From the NCBI GenBank assembly GCA_002690805.1, contig NZFW01000024.1, positions 12,231 through 76,230 of the forward strand: a DNA stretch of 64,000 bases, written 5' to 3'. A program made the position numbers and the translations under genes. Below, piece after piece: positions 1 through 9,520 of the stretch; positions within the stretch are counted from its first letter, which is position 1; each line of letters opens with the position of its first letter. The notes below the pieces were generated by a model that searched no databases, was not told the DNA's origin, and worked only from the letters and a program-made list of their open reading frames with translations. The DNA is from Flavobacteriaceae bacterium. Lineage in GTDB: Bacteria > Bacteroidota > Bacteroidia > Flavobacteriales > Flavobacteriaceae.

Positions 1-74
1 TTATAAAGAAGCATTTTTCCTAATTGGCCACCACCTAAAATCCCAAGTTTTTTATTTGTAGAGAAAAAATTCAT
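1..74 (-). CDS. purK: PurK (5-(carboxyamino)imidazole ribonucleotide synthase), N-terminal fragment cut by window edge
   Basis: Reverse strand reads MNFFSTNKKLGILGGGQLGKMLLY, the ATP-grasp PurK N-terminus; divergent from adk. Confidence 0.85.
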   Translation of the reverse strand, partial: MNFFSTNKKLGILGGGQLGKMLLY

Positions 75-160
75 TTGATTTTTATTCAAAAATACGTATA
101 TCTTTTGATGATTCGAAAAATGCTGAACAAATTGGGTATATTTGAAATATTTTTTGGATT

Positions 161-736
161 ATGATTAATGTAATACTATTTGGAAAACCTGGAGCAGGTA
201 AAGGAACTCAGGCAGATTTCTTGAAAAAAAAATTTAATCTAATTCATATATCCACAGGAGATTTATTTCGTAATAATATTAAAAATAAAACTCAACTTGG
301 ACTCTTAGCAAAATCATTCATGGATAAAGGAGACTTAGTTCCAGATGAAGTTACTGTTGACATGTTAAAAGATGAAGTCAATAAAAATAGTGATGTCAGA
401 GGTTTTATTTTTGATGGTTTCCCCAGGACAATATCTCAAGCTCAGGCACTTGATAAGTTTTTAAAGTCAATAAATATGACAATCAATGCAACAATATCTT
501 TAGAGGCTGATGATTATGTTTTAGAGAAAAGATTGATTAAAAGAGGAATGTTGAATGGTCGGTCAGATGATCAAGATATTTCTAAAATTCGTAACAGATT
601 TAAAGAATATAATTTAAAGACTTCCCCATTAAAAAAATATTATGATGATTATGGAAAACTTTATACAATTAGTGGTATTGGATCAATAAACGAAATAAAA
701 AACAAATTAATTAATTTGATAAAAAAAATTAATTAA
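161..736 (+). CDS. adk: Adenylate kinase
   Basis: [11 protein letters not shown]-loop, DGFPRT motif, 191 aa short-LID Bacteroidota form. Confidence 0.97.
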   Translation: MINVILFGKPGAGKGTQADFLKKKFNLIHISTGDLFRNNIKNKTQLGLLAKSFMDKGDLVPDEVTVDMLKDEVNKNSDVRGFIFDGFPRTISQAQALDKFLKSINMTINATISLEADDYVLEKRLIKRGMLNGRSDDQDISKIRNRFKEYNLKTSPLKKYYDDYGKLYTISGIGSINEIKNKLINLIKKIN

Positions 737-737
737 A

Positions 738-1736
738 ATGACAGAAGGAAATTTTGTCGATTATGTAAAACTTCATATAAATTCTGGTAATGGTGGTAAA
801 GGATCAATTCATTTACATAGAGAAAAATTTATAACTAAGGGTGGGCCAGATGGTGGAGATGGAGGTAGAGGAGGTCATGTTATAGTTAAAGGAAATTCTA
901 ATCTTTGGACTTTATACAATTTTAAGTTTAAAAGACATTTTTCAGCAGGTCATGGAGAAAATGGAAGTAAAAACAGAAGCTCAGGAGCTCAAGGAGATGA
1001 TGTTTTTATTGAGGTTCCAATTGGCACAGTTATTAAAAATTCAAAAACTAACCAGATTATTTATGAAATTACAGATGAAAACAAGGAATTCATTTTATTA
1101 GAGGGTGGTTTAGGTGGTTTGGGTAATTGGCATTTTAAATCATCTACTCGCCAAACTCCAAGATATGCTCAGCCAGGACAAAAAGGAAAAGAATTAGATG
1201 TAACTTTGGAGCTAAAGGTTTTAGCCGATGTTGGATTGGTTGGATTTCCTAATGCAGGTAAGTCTACATTATTAGCTTCTTTAACAGGAGCTAAACCAAA
1301 AATTGCTAATTATGAATTCACAACCCTCAAGCCTAATTTAGGAATAGTTCCTTATCGTAACTTTAAATCCTTTGTATTAGCTGATATTCCAGGTATAATA
1401 GAGGGTGCAAGTAAAGGCAAAGGATTAGGACATTATTTTTTGAGACATATTGAAAGAAATTCAATACTACTATTTATGATTCCCTGTGATTCAAAAAATG
1501 TCAAAAAGGATTTTAATATTCTAATGTCTGAATTAAAGGAATATAATCCCGAATTATTAGATAAAGATTTTGCAATTGCCATTACAAAATGTGATTTATT
1601 GGATAATGATCTTATTGAGGAATATAGAATTGAAATGAAAAATAATTTTACAAAAACACCTTACTTTCTTATTTCTTCCATCTCCAAATATGGTATTAAT
1701 AGATTAAAAGATGGTCTTTGGAACCTTCTTAATTAA
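738..1736 (+). CDS. obg: GTPase Obg/CgtA
   Basis: Glycine-rich Obg fold ([25 protein letters not shown]), G1 [18 protein letters not shown]. Confidence 0.97.
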   Translation: MTEGNFVDYVKLHINSGNGGKGSIHLHREKFITKGGPDGGDGGRGGHVIVKGNSNLWTLYNFKFKRHFSAGHGENGSKNRSSGAQGDDVFIEVPIGTVIKNSKTNQIIYEITDENKEFILLEGGLGGLGNWHFKSSTRQTPRYAQPGQKGKELDVTLELKVLADVGLVGFPNAGKSTLLASLTGAKPKIANYEFTTLKPNLGIVPYRNFKSFVLADIPGIIEGASKGKGLGHYFLRHIERNSILLFMIPCDSKNVKKDFNILMSELKEYNPELLDKDFAIAITKCDLLDNDLIEEYRIEMKNNFTKTPYFLISSISKYGINRLKDGLWNLLN

Positions 1737-1774
1737 TATTAATAATATCAATTATGAATAAGTAATACAGACTT

Positions 1775-2686
1775 ATGAAAACCATTCATTTTATATCCTT
1801 AGCTTTCTCTAATTTTAGCTTGATTATCGCATCCATTAAAATTGGTTATGATATATCATTAAGTGAAGAAATAATTTCTGGTTCTCTTAGAGAAAAGCTT
1901 TCAAAAAACAACTTGATTGTTGAAGATGGATGGTTTCCAGATAGAATAACTTCAAAAATTGATTTAATTGTTGTTGATTCTAAATTAAAATTTAATAACC
2001 CTGAACTTTTAAAAGCAAAAAGTATAGGAATAAAAATATTTTCAATAGTTGATTTTATTAATAAAATTGCTGAAAGAAAGACAAAAGTAGTTGTTTACGG
2101 AATTAATGGAAAAAAAACTTTAATTTCAATTATAATGCATGTCTTGGGTTTTCACAATATTGATTTTGACTATTATATTAGTGATAAATATCAAAAAAAT
2201 AAATCAAAAGTCCATCTGACTAAAAATAATGATTTTATCTTAATTGAAGTATCAGAAAATATTTTTAGTGACCTGATTTTTGATTCAAAATTCAATTTTT
2301 TTAAACCTCACATAGCAGTAATTACATCATATTTTTCTCAGAAAATAAACAAGGAGATTTATCACAAAATGTTTAGCAAAAATTATTTGTCATTTATAAA
2401 TAATATTTCACCAGGCGGAAATTTAATATTTAATAAAAATGATATTGAAATTAATGGTTTAATTGAAAATTCAAGTAATGTAATTAAAACCGTAAAACTT
2501 CTTAAACCAAATAGTGTAATTATTAATGATTCTGTTAATTTGGAAATAGATGAGGGTTTATATCCGTTGAAAATAAAAGGTGATTTTAATCTAATTAATA
2601 TTAGTTTTTCAATCTGGGTATGTCAGCTTTTAGGAATATATCACTCTGATTTCTATGATGCTATAGTAAGCTATAAAGATTCTTAA
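1775..2686 (+). CDS. Divergent, truncated Mpl/Mur-ligase-like protein, probably catalytically inactive
   Basis: Aligns by eye with Mpl (HFI..., GWFPDRITSKID, NPELLKAKSIGIKIFS, VVVYGINGKKT, HVLGFHNIDFDY, VHLTKNNDFILIE), but P-loop is GKKT rather than GKTT and the C-terminal ligase domain is missing. Confidence 0.65.
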   Translation: MKTIHFISLAFSNFSLIIASIKIGYDISLSEEIISGSLREKLSKNNLIVEDGWFPDRITSKIDLIVVDSKLKFNNPELLKAKSIGIKIFSIVDFINKIAERKTKVVVYGINGKKTLISIIMHVLGFHNIDFDYYISDKYQKNKSKVHLTKNNDFILIEVSENIFSDLIFDSKFNFFKPHIAVITSYFSQKINKEIYHKMFSKNYLSFINNISPGGNLIFNKNDIEINGLIENSSNVIKTVKLLKPNSVIINDSVNLEIDEGLYPLKIKGDFNLINISFSIWVCQLLGIYHSDFYDAIVSYKDS

Positions 2687-2739
2687 TATATTGGATTGTA
2701 AAAATGTTATTTTAGCTAAATAATAAATTTACCTTCATT

Positions 2740-4038
2740 ATGCTTTTGGTATTTACTCCAAAATTAGCTCCAAGAATTCGATATATTTTCAACCATATTT
2801 TTTATCGTATGCTTAATTTGAAAGTTGAATTCACTAATTCGATTGAGGATTTTGTTGCTTACAATGGCCCAAAACTTAGTTATTCAAATAAGCCATTGGG
2901 TAAAGAGTTATTTTTTTTCTCTTGTCCATTTTTGATTGATCAAGGAATACATAATATTTCTGTAGATGTTTTAATTAAAAAAAAATATCCCATAATATTT
3001 CCTGTTAATCACAAATCTGCAATGGAGTTTGATATTTTTGCTGCGAGCTTTTATTTAATTAGTCGTTATGAAGAATATTTACCTCACTTAAAAGATTCTA
3101 AAGGTCGATTTCAATTACTAGAAAGTATTGCATTTAAAAATAATTTTTTGGATAAACCACTTATTGATATTTGGGTTAACGATCTTAAACTTATCATAAA
3201 TAGTAGGTTTAAAAACTTAATCAAAGAATTATATATGTCCAAAAAAATAATTCCAATATTAGAAGTTTCTGATCCTTATTTGTTTCTTCAAAAATCATTT
3301 GTTTCAACGTTGTTACAGTCTTTTAATTTAATTTGGAATCTTAAATTTAAAACTCTACTATATCAATTCTATGTATTAATTAGAATTTTCAAAGACCCCT
3401 ACATGGAGTATGATTTTTTGATTAAAACATTTAATAAGCATAAAATCAATCTTATAAGTTTTTTTAGATTTACACAACATGCTTCTGATCTTGGTGCAAT
3501 TTCTATATTTAATTATTCTTACAGATTGCTTATAAAAAATATTTCTGATCAAATTCAGTTAAGTTTGTTGGTTTCATTTTTCGGTCAAAAAAATCAAAAA
3601 GTTTTAAAAAGTGAGATGATAAACTTGACAAGATTAACAAATAGAAGCACAAAAAAAGTAAGATTAAATTATGGTATTTTATCTTTATCTGAAGTTTACC
3701 CAAATTTAGTCCAGAATGAAGTAAAAGAGGATTATAGTATGGGATACGCTGATCATATTGGTTATAGAGCAAGCACTTGTGTACCATTTTATTTTTATGA
3801 TTTAATGAATGAAGTGCAAACTCCATTAAAAATATATCCAGTAATTATTACTGAAAATGGCTTAAGAAAATTTTCAAGCAAAAAAGCTTTTTTTGAAATG
3901 AAAAAACATTATCAAATGTCTCCTCTTATTAGTTCTGTTTTTAGCTTCGCATTTTCTCCTAGGATTTTATCAAAATCTCCTGATAATTTACTATGGCGTT
4001 CTTCTTTTTTAGAATATATTAGTGAATATGAAACTTAA
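2740..4038 (+). CDS. Polysaccharide deacetylase-like protein (DUF7033-type N-terminus)
   Basis: Family-typical stretches: FDIFAASFYLISRYEEYLPHLKD.GRF, DIWV, EDYSMGYADHIGYRASTCVPFYFYDL. Confidence 0.7.
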   Translation: MLLVFTPKLAPRIRYIFNHIFYRMLNLKVEFTNSIEDFVAYNGPKLSYSNKPLGKELFFFSCPFLIDQGIHNISVDVLIKKKYPIIFPVNHKSAMEFDIFAASFYLISRYEEYLPHLKDSKGRFQLLESIAFKNNFLDKPLIDIWVNDLKLIINSRFKNLIKELYMSKKIIPILEVSDPYLFLQKSFVSTLLQSFNLIWNLKFKTLLYQFYVLIRIFKDPYMEYDFLIKTFNKHKINLISFFRFTQHASDLGAISIFNYSYRLLIKNISDQIQLSLLVSFFGQKNQKVLKSEMINLTRLTNRSTKKVRLNYGILSLSEVYPNLVQNEVKEDYSMGYADHIGYRASTCVPFYFYDLMNEVQTPLKIYPVIITENGLRKFSSKKAFFEMKKHYQMSPLISSVFSFAFSPRILSKSPDNLLWRSSFLEYISEYET

Positions 4039-4720
4039 AAATATAGTAAATACAATTTTTTTTGATGTCGATCATACCTTGTGGGATTTTGAAAAAAATT
4101 CGGCTCTTACTTTCAATAAAATACTGGATCAGTATGACTTTCCATTTTCAAATAAGGAATTTTTGGACATTTACATTCCAATTAATAAAAAATATTGGGA
4201 TGATTATAGTAAAAGTAAGATTTCTAAAGAAAACCTTAAAATTGGCCGTTTAAAAAAAACTTTTACTGAGTTAAGATTTAAATATTCTGAAAAACTTATA
4301 ATAGAAATCTCAGATTTGTATATAAAAAACTTACCTAAACAAACTTTTTTATTCAATGGTGTTCTGGATATACTTAAATACCTTAAACCCAAATATAAAT
4401 TACACATTATTACAAATGGATTTGAATATGTTCAACAAAAAAAATTGGAGTTCTCGGGGATACGCCATTTTTTTGATAAAATTATTAATTCAGAAAATGC
4501 AGGAGCAAAGAAACCCTCTAATAAAATTTTTAATTATGCTCTTAAATTGACCAATCAAAAATCAGGTAATTGTTTAATGATTGGAGATAATTTTGAAGCT
4601 GATATTATGGGCGCAATTAACATAGGAATGAATGCAATACATTTTAACTCAACTGGAGAGCCTTATCATAATAAATGTCAAATTATATATTGTATCAATG
4701 ATTTAAAACAAATTTTATAA
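4022..4720 (+). CDS. YjjG-family noncanonical pyrimidine nucleotidase (HAD hydrolase)
   Basis: FFDVDHTLWDFEKN (DxDxT), TNGFEYVQQKKL, KPSNKIFNYAL, MIGDNFEADIMGA. Confidence 0.88.
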   Translation: MNMKLKNIVNTIFFDVDHTLWDFEKNSALTFNKILDQYDFPFSNKEFLDIYIPINKKYWDDYSKSKISKENLKIGRLKKTFTELRFKYSEKLIIEISDLYIKNLPKQTFLFNGVLDILKYLKPKYKLHIITNGFEYVQQKKLEFSGIRHFFDKIINSENAGAKKPSNKIFNYALKLTNQKSGNCLMIGDNFEADIMGAINIGMNAIHFNSTGEPYHNKCQIIYCINDLKQIL

Positions 4721-4728
4721 AAAAAAAT

Positions 4729-5055
4729 ATGGATATAACTAATTCTCAAAAAATTGTAGATGAATGGATTTCTAAATATGGAGTCAGATATTTCAATGTT
4801 CTTACTAACATGGCTCAATTGACTGAGGAAGTTGGTGAAGTTGCAAGAATAATTGCAAGAAGATACGGTGAACAAAGTGAAAAAGATGAAGATAAAATTA
4901 AAGATTTGGGAGAAGAGTTGGCTGATGTCATTTTTGTAGTGATTTGTATTGCAAATCAGACAGGCGTTGACCTGCAGAGCGCATTCGACAGTAAACTTAA
5001 AGAAAAGTCAAAAAGAGATGAAATGCGTCATCATCAAAATAAAAAATTAAAATGA
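4729..5055 (+). CDS. MazG-like nucleotide pyrophosphohydrolase
   Basis: LTEEVGEVARIIARRYGEQ...DLGEELADVIFVVICIANQTGVDL: ExxE...ExxD all-alpha NTP-PPase motif. Confidence 0.88.
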   Translation: MDITNSQKIVDEWISKYGVRYFNVLTNMAQLTEEVGEVARIIARRYGEQSEKDEDKIKDLGEELADVIFVVICIANQTGVDLQSAFDSKLKEKSKRDEMRHHQNKKLK

Positions 5056-6278
5056 ATATTCATTTATTTAATAATCCTAATAAAATTTCAGGAAACATAA
5101 ATATTACTGGATCTAAAAGTGTGTCAAACAGACTGCTAATTCTTCAAGCATTGTATCCTAACATTAAATTAAAAAATATTTCAAACTCTGATGACACAAA
5201 TACCTTAAAAAAGGCATTATCATCATCTAATAGTTTAATAAATATAAATCATGCTGGAACAGCCATGAGATTTTTAACTGCTTATTTTGCAATTAAATTA
5301 AAAAAAGAAACAGTATTAACCGGGTCAAAAAGAATGACAGAGCGTCCAATAAAGATTTTAGTTGATGCATTGTTAATGTTGGGTGCAGAAATTAGCTACG
5401 AGGGTGATATGGGTTTTCCTCCTATCAAAATTAAAAATACTATTTCTTCAAATAACTTTATAGAATTATCTTCTTCTACAAGTAGTCAATACATATCATC
5501 TTTAATGTTAATTGCACCAAAAATGTCTGATGGGCTAACTATTCAAATGTCTGGAATAATAACTTCATTACCGTATATTAAAATGACTGTTTCAATATTA
5601 AAAAAATTAGGAATTGATGTAAAATTTAACAATAATAAAATTATTATTGGTAATCAAGAAAGTATTGATTCTAAAACAATTAATATTGAGTCTGATTGGA
5701 GCTCGTCATCCTATTTTTTTAGTATAATAGCTTTGTCAGAAGATTCAGTTTTAAGATTAAACAGATTTAATAAAAATTCATTACAAGGTGATTCTATTTT
5801 GAGGAATATATATGAAAAGCTAGGAGTTTCCTCACATTTTGAAGGTCATACTCTAGTATTAAAAAAAATAAAAAATTTTTATATTCCAGATAACATAACG
5901 ATTAACTTAATTGACTCTCCAGATATAGCACAGACAATTGCTGTAACTTGTTTTGGTTTAGGAATAAGTTGTGATTTGACAGGTCTTCATACATTAAAAA
6001 TAAAAGAAACAGATCGGTTAAAAGCACTAAAAAATGAATTAACAAAGCTTGGTGCCAAAGTTTCAGCAACAAATGAAAGTATTCATATTAAGCCTTCTAG
6101 TCAAGTTTTAAATAATATCAAAATATCTACCTATCAAGATCATAGAATGGCTATGGCTTTTGCTCCTTTAGCTATCAAAACAGCTTTAATAATTGAAGAT
6201 TCAAGTGTTGTAAGCAAATCATATCCTGGCTTTTGGAGCGACCTACAATCAATTGGTTTTCAATATATTATAAAATAA
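5052..6278 (+). CDS. aroA: 3-phosphoshikimate 1-carboxyvinyltransferase (EPSP synthase)
   Basis: GSKSVSNRLLILQAL, NHAGTAMRFLTAYFA, TGSKRMTERPI, KETDRLKAL, YQDHRMAMAF. Confidence 0.96.
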   Translation: MNIHLFNNPNKISGNINITGSKSVSNRLLILQALYPNIKLKNISNSDDTNTLKKALSSSNSLININHAGTAMRFLTAYFAIKLKKETVLTGSKRMTERPIKILVDALLMLGAEISYEGDMGFPPIKIKNTISSNNFIELSSSTSSQYISSLMLIAPKMSDGLTIQMSGIITSLPYIKMTVSILKKLGIDVKFNNNKIIIGNQESIDSKTINIESDWSSSSYFFSIIALSEDSVLRLNRFNKNSLQGDSILRNIYEKLGVSSHFEGHTLVLKKIKNFYIPDNITINLIDSPDIAQTIAVTCFGLGISCDLTGLHTLKIKETDRLKALKNELTKLGAKVSATNESIHIKPSSQVLNNIKISTYQDHRMAMAFAPLAIKTALIIEDSSVVSKSYPGFWSDLQSIGFQYIIK

Positions 6279-6301
6279 TTTAATTAAATTGATTCAATCC
6301 C

Positions 6302-6333
6302 TTGACTTACCCTATATTAGAATAGTATATTTG
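6302..6333 (+). promoter_or_regulatory. Bacteroidota-type promoter for queA
   Basis: TTG (6302-6304) - 21 nt - TATATTTG (6326-6333), matching the -33 TTTG / -7 TAnnTTTG pattern; ATG at 6351. Confidence 0.6.
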
Positions 6334-6350
6334 TTCTCTAAAAAAAACAA

Positions 6351-7400
6351 ATGAAACTATCTGATTTTAATTTCGAACTTCCACAACCTTTGTTAGCTCA
6401 GTACCCCACCGAAGATAGAGATGAATCAAGATTACTAGTTCTAGACAGAAGTAATGGTGATGTTAAACACTTAACTTTTAAGGATATTATAAATTACTTT
6501 GATGAAAATGATGTTCTTGTTCTTAACAATACAAAGGTTTTTCCTGCTAGACTATATGGAAATAAAGAAAAAACTGGAGCTAGAATAGAAGTTTTTTTAT
6601 TGAGAGAGCTTAATACAGAACAACGTCTTTGGGATGTTTTAGTTGATCCAGCAAGAAAAATTAGAATCGGAAATAAATTATATTTTGGTGATGATGAGTC
6701 CCTTGTTGCTGAAGTTATTGATAATACAACTTCACGCGGGAGAACTCTAAGATTTTTATTTGATGGACCTTATGAAGATTTTAGGAAAAAGTTACATGAA
6801 CTTGGTCAAACTCCACTTCCAAAATATATTGACAGGCCAGTAGATAAAAATGATAAGGAAAGGTATCAAACTATTTATGCAAAACACGAGGGTGCAGTTG
6901 CGGCTCCTACCGCAGGACTTCATTTTTCTAAAAACCTTTTAAAACGACTCGAAATTAAGGGCGTAAATATCGCTGAGTTAACTCTTCATGTTGGTTTGGG
7001 AACATTTAATCCAGTTGAGGTTGAGGATCTTTCAAAACACAAAATGGACTCTGAGGAATTAATTATAGATAATCATGCTGTTAGTATAGTGAATGCTGCA
7101 TTAAGAAAAAAAAATCGTATTTGTGCTGTAGGAACAACAGTTATGAGAGGCTTAGAAAGTTCAGTTTCTTCTATTAACACTTTAAAACCCCATGAAGGAT
7201 GGACTCATAAGTTTATTTTTCCCCCTCATAAATTTTCTATTGCAAACAGTATGATTACAAATTTCCATACATCAAAATCAACTCTATTGATGATGGTTTC
7301 AGCTTTTGCAGAGCATGATATGGTTATGAATGCATACAACGAAGCCATAAAGGAAAAATATAGGTTTTATTCTTATGGTGATGCAATGTTGATCATTTAA
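6351..7400 (+). CDS. queA: S-adenosylmethionine:tRNA ribosyltransferase-isomerase
   Basis: [54 protein letters not shown]. Confidence 0.97.
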   Translation: MKLSDFNFELPQPLLAQYPTEDRDESRLLVLDRSNGDVKHLTFKDIINYFDENDVLVLNNTKVFPARLYGNKEKTGARIEVFLLRELNTEQRLWDVLVDPARKIRIGNKLYFGDDESLVAEVIDNTTSRGRTLRFLFDGPYEDFRKKLHELGQTPLPKYIDRPVDKNDKERYQTIYAKHEGAVAAPTAGLHFSKNLLKRLEIKGVNIAELTLHVGLGTFNPVEVEDLSKHKMDSEELIIDNHAVSIVNAALRKKNRICAVGTTVMRGLESSVSSINTLKPHEGWTHKFIFPPHKFSIANSMITNFHTSKSTLLMMVSAFAEHDMVMNAYNEAIKEKYRFYSYGDAMLII

Positions 7401-7407
7401 TGAAATA

Positions 7408-8463
7408 ATGAAAAACCCGATAAAAAAGGATATCAGATCTTTATCTTTAGAGCAATTAGAGTCTTTTTTTAATAGTATTGGCGAACAAAGGTTCAGAGCC
7501 AAGCAACTTTACAATTGGCTTTGGAAAAAAAGTATGTTTTCATTTTTGGAAATGACAAATTTACCACTTAAAATTAGACAAATACTGAAAAAAAATTTTG
7601 TAATAAATAAAATTTCAGTTGATTTTCAACAAAAAAGCAAAGATGGAACAATAAAAAATTCTATAAAACTTCACGATGGATATGTTGTTGAGTCGGTTTT
7701 GATTCCAACAGAAAAAAGAACCACAGCATGTGTTTCATCTCAAGTAGGATGCAGTTTGGATTGCAGTTTTTGTGCAACATCTCTTTTAAAAAGAATGAGA
7801 AATCTTAATCCTGATGAAATCTTTGATCAAGTTGTTGCTTTAAATAAACAAAGTCTAGCATACTATAAATTACCATTGACTAACATTGTTTTTATGGGGA
7901 TGGGAGAACCATTAATGAATTATAAAAATGTAAACTTGGCAATAAAAAAAATTATTGAACCACAAGGTCTGGGTATGTCGCCTAAAAGAATAATTCTATC
8001 AACTTCGGGAATTCCAAAAATGATAAAAAAATTAGCAGATGATGATGTTAAATATGGATTAGCCATCTCTTTGCATAGTGCTAATCAATCAATAAGGGAA
8101 CAAATTATGCCTTTTACAAAAAAATTTCCGATTGATGAATTATTAAATTCACTACAATATTGGTATAAAAAAACCAAAAATCCAGTTACGTTTGAGTATG
8201 TTGTCTGGGAGGGTATTAATGATAAAAGCGAAGACATTAATTCCTTAATAGAATTTTGCAGAAAAATACCTTCAAAAGTTAACTTAATTGAGTATAATTC
8301 AATTGGTAATTTAGATTTTATTCAAGCATCTAAATCTAAGGTAATTAATTACAAGAAGGCTTTAGAAAAGGCAAATATAACAGTAACAGTAAGAAGTTCA
8401 AGAGGAGAAGATATCGATGCAGCTTGTGGTCAGCTTGCAAATAAAATCAATGAATCTCTATAA
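7408..8463 (+). CDS. rlmN: 23S rRNA (adenine(2503)-C(2))-methyltransferase RlmN
   Basis: Radical SAM motif SQVGCSLDCSFCATS, FMGMGEPLMNY, AISLHSAN. Confidence 0.96.
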   Translation: MKNPIKKDIRSLSLEQLESFFNSIGEQRFRAKQLYNWLWKKSMFSFLEMTNLPLKIRQILKKNFVINKISVDFQQKSKDGTIKNSIKLHDGYVVESVLIPTEKRTTACVSSQVGCSLDCSFCATSLLKRMRNLNPDEIFDQVVALNKQSLAYYKLPLTNIVFMGMGEPLMNYKNVNLAIKKIIEPQGLGMSPKRIILSTSGIPKMIKKLADDDVKYGLAISLHSANQSIREQIMPFTKKFPIDELLNSLQYWYKKTKNPVTFEYVVWEGINDKSEDINSLIEFCRKIPSKVNLIEYNSIGNLDFIQASKSKVINYKKALEKANITVTVRSSRGEDIDAACGQLANKINESL

Positions 8464-8501
8464 ATCAACAAAAATTCTATTTCAAATATTATATTTGACA
8501 T

Positions 8502-9482
8502 ATGAAAATTATCGAGCAAATTAAATTACCAATTTATAATGAAATGGAATTGTTTGAAAGTAAATTTTCTGACTCTATGGCATCTAGAGTCTCACTTTTA
8601 AATCGTATAACTCATTTTATTGTTAAAAGGAAAGGAAAGCAAATGAGACCAATGTTTGTCTTTCTTTGTGCAAAACTTTTATCAAAGCAAAATAAAGTAA
8701 ACTCAAAAACTTACAGAGGCGCAGCTATTATTGAGTTGATTCATACTGCTACCTTGGTTCATGATGACATTGTTGATGATAGTAGTCAAAGAAGAGGTTT
8801 TTTTTCGATAAATACTTTATGGAAAAATAAAATTGCAGTTTTAGTTGGAGATTATCTTCTTTCCAAGGGATTATTACTTTCTATCGATAATGATGATTTT
8901 GATCTTTTAAAAATAATATCTGTAGCTGTTCGTGATATGAGTCAGGGTGAGCTTTTACAAATTGAAAAATCAAGAAAATTTGATATTACAGAAGATATTT
9001 ATTATGAGATTATAAAGCAAAAAACAGCATCATTATTAGCTGCCTGTTGTGCTCTTGGAGCAAAGTCTGTTGATGACAGTAAAGCTATGGTTAATTGTTT
9101 TCATGAGTTTGGTGAGCATATAGGCATGGCTTTTCAAATTAAAGATGATCTTTTTGACTATGGTGAAACTAAAATTGGTAAGCCCACAGGAATAGATATT
9201 AAAGAAAAAAAAATAACACTACCTCTTATTTTTGCGATTAATAATTGTGATGTTAAAGAGCGAAGATGGTTAATTGACTCAGTAAAAAGAAAGCAAATTG
9301 AAAGAAAAACAATTAAAAAAATAATTGATAAAGTTAATGAGTTAGGCGGGGTAAAGTACGCCAATAAAATGATGCATTCATATAAAAAGAAGGCTTTAGA
9401 TATTTTATTTAGGTTTCCCAAAAACCAGTATAGAGATGCATTAGAATTGATGGCTAATTATGTTGTTGAAAGAAAAGTATAA
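8502..9482 (+). CDS. Polyprenyl synthetase family protein
   Basis: KGKQMRPMFVFL, LIHTATLVHDDIVDDSSQRRG (DDxxD), GMAFQIKDDLFDY. Confidence 0.93.
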   Translation: MKIIEQIKLPIYNEMELFESKFSDSMASRVSLLNRITHFIVKRKGKQMRPMFVFLCAKLLSKQNKVNSKTYRGAAIIELIHTATLVHDDIVDDSSQRRGFFSINTLWKNKIAVLVGDYLLSKGLLLSIDNDDFDLLKIISVAVRDMSQGELLQIEKSRKFDITEDIYYEIIKQKTASLLAACCALGAKSVDDSKAMVNCFHEFGEHIGMAFQIKDDLFDYGETKIGKPTGIDIKEKKITLPLIFAINNCDVKERRWLIDSVKRKQIERKTIKKIIDKVNELGGVKYANKMMHSYKKKALDILFRFPKNQYRDALELMANYVVERKV

Positions 9483-9520
9483 ATGCCTTACTTTTTATAC
9501 ATTTATATAAATTGATTTTT

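Noticed and set aside
3530-3826. 98-aa minus-strand ORF inside the deacetylase-like gene
   Set aside because: Antisense shadow of a longer supported ORF; no motif or initiation context.
6279-6350. preQ1 riboswitch upstream of queA
   Set aside because: The promoter element leaves only roughly a dozen nt of 5' UTR; no aptamer-like fold seen.
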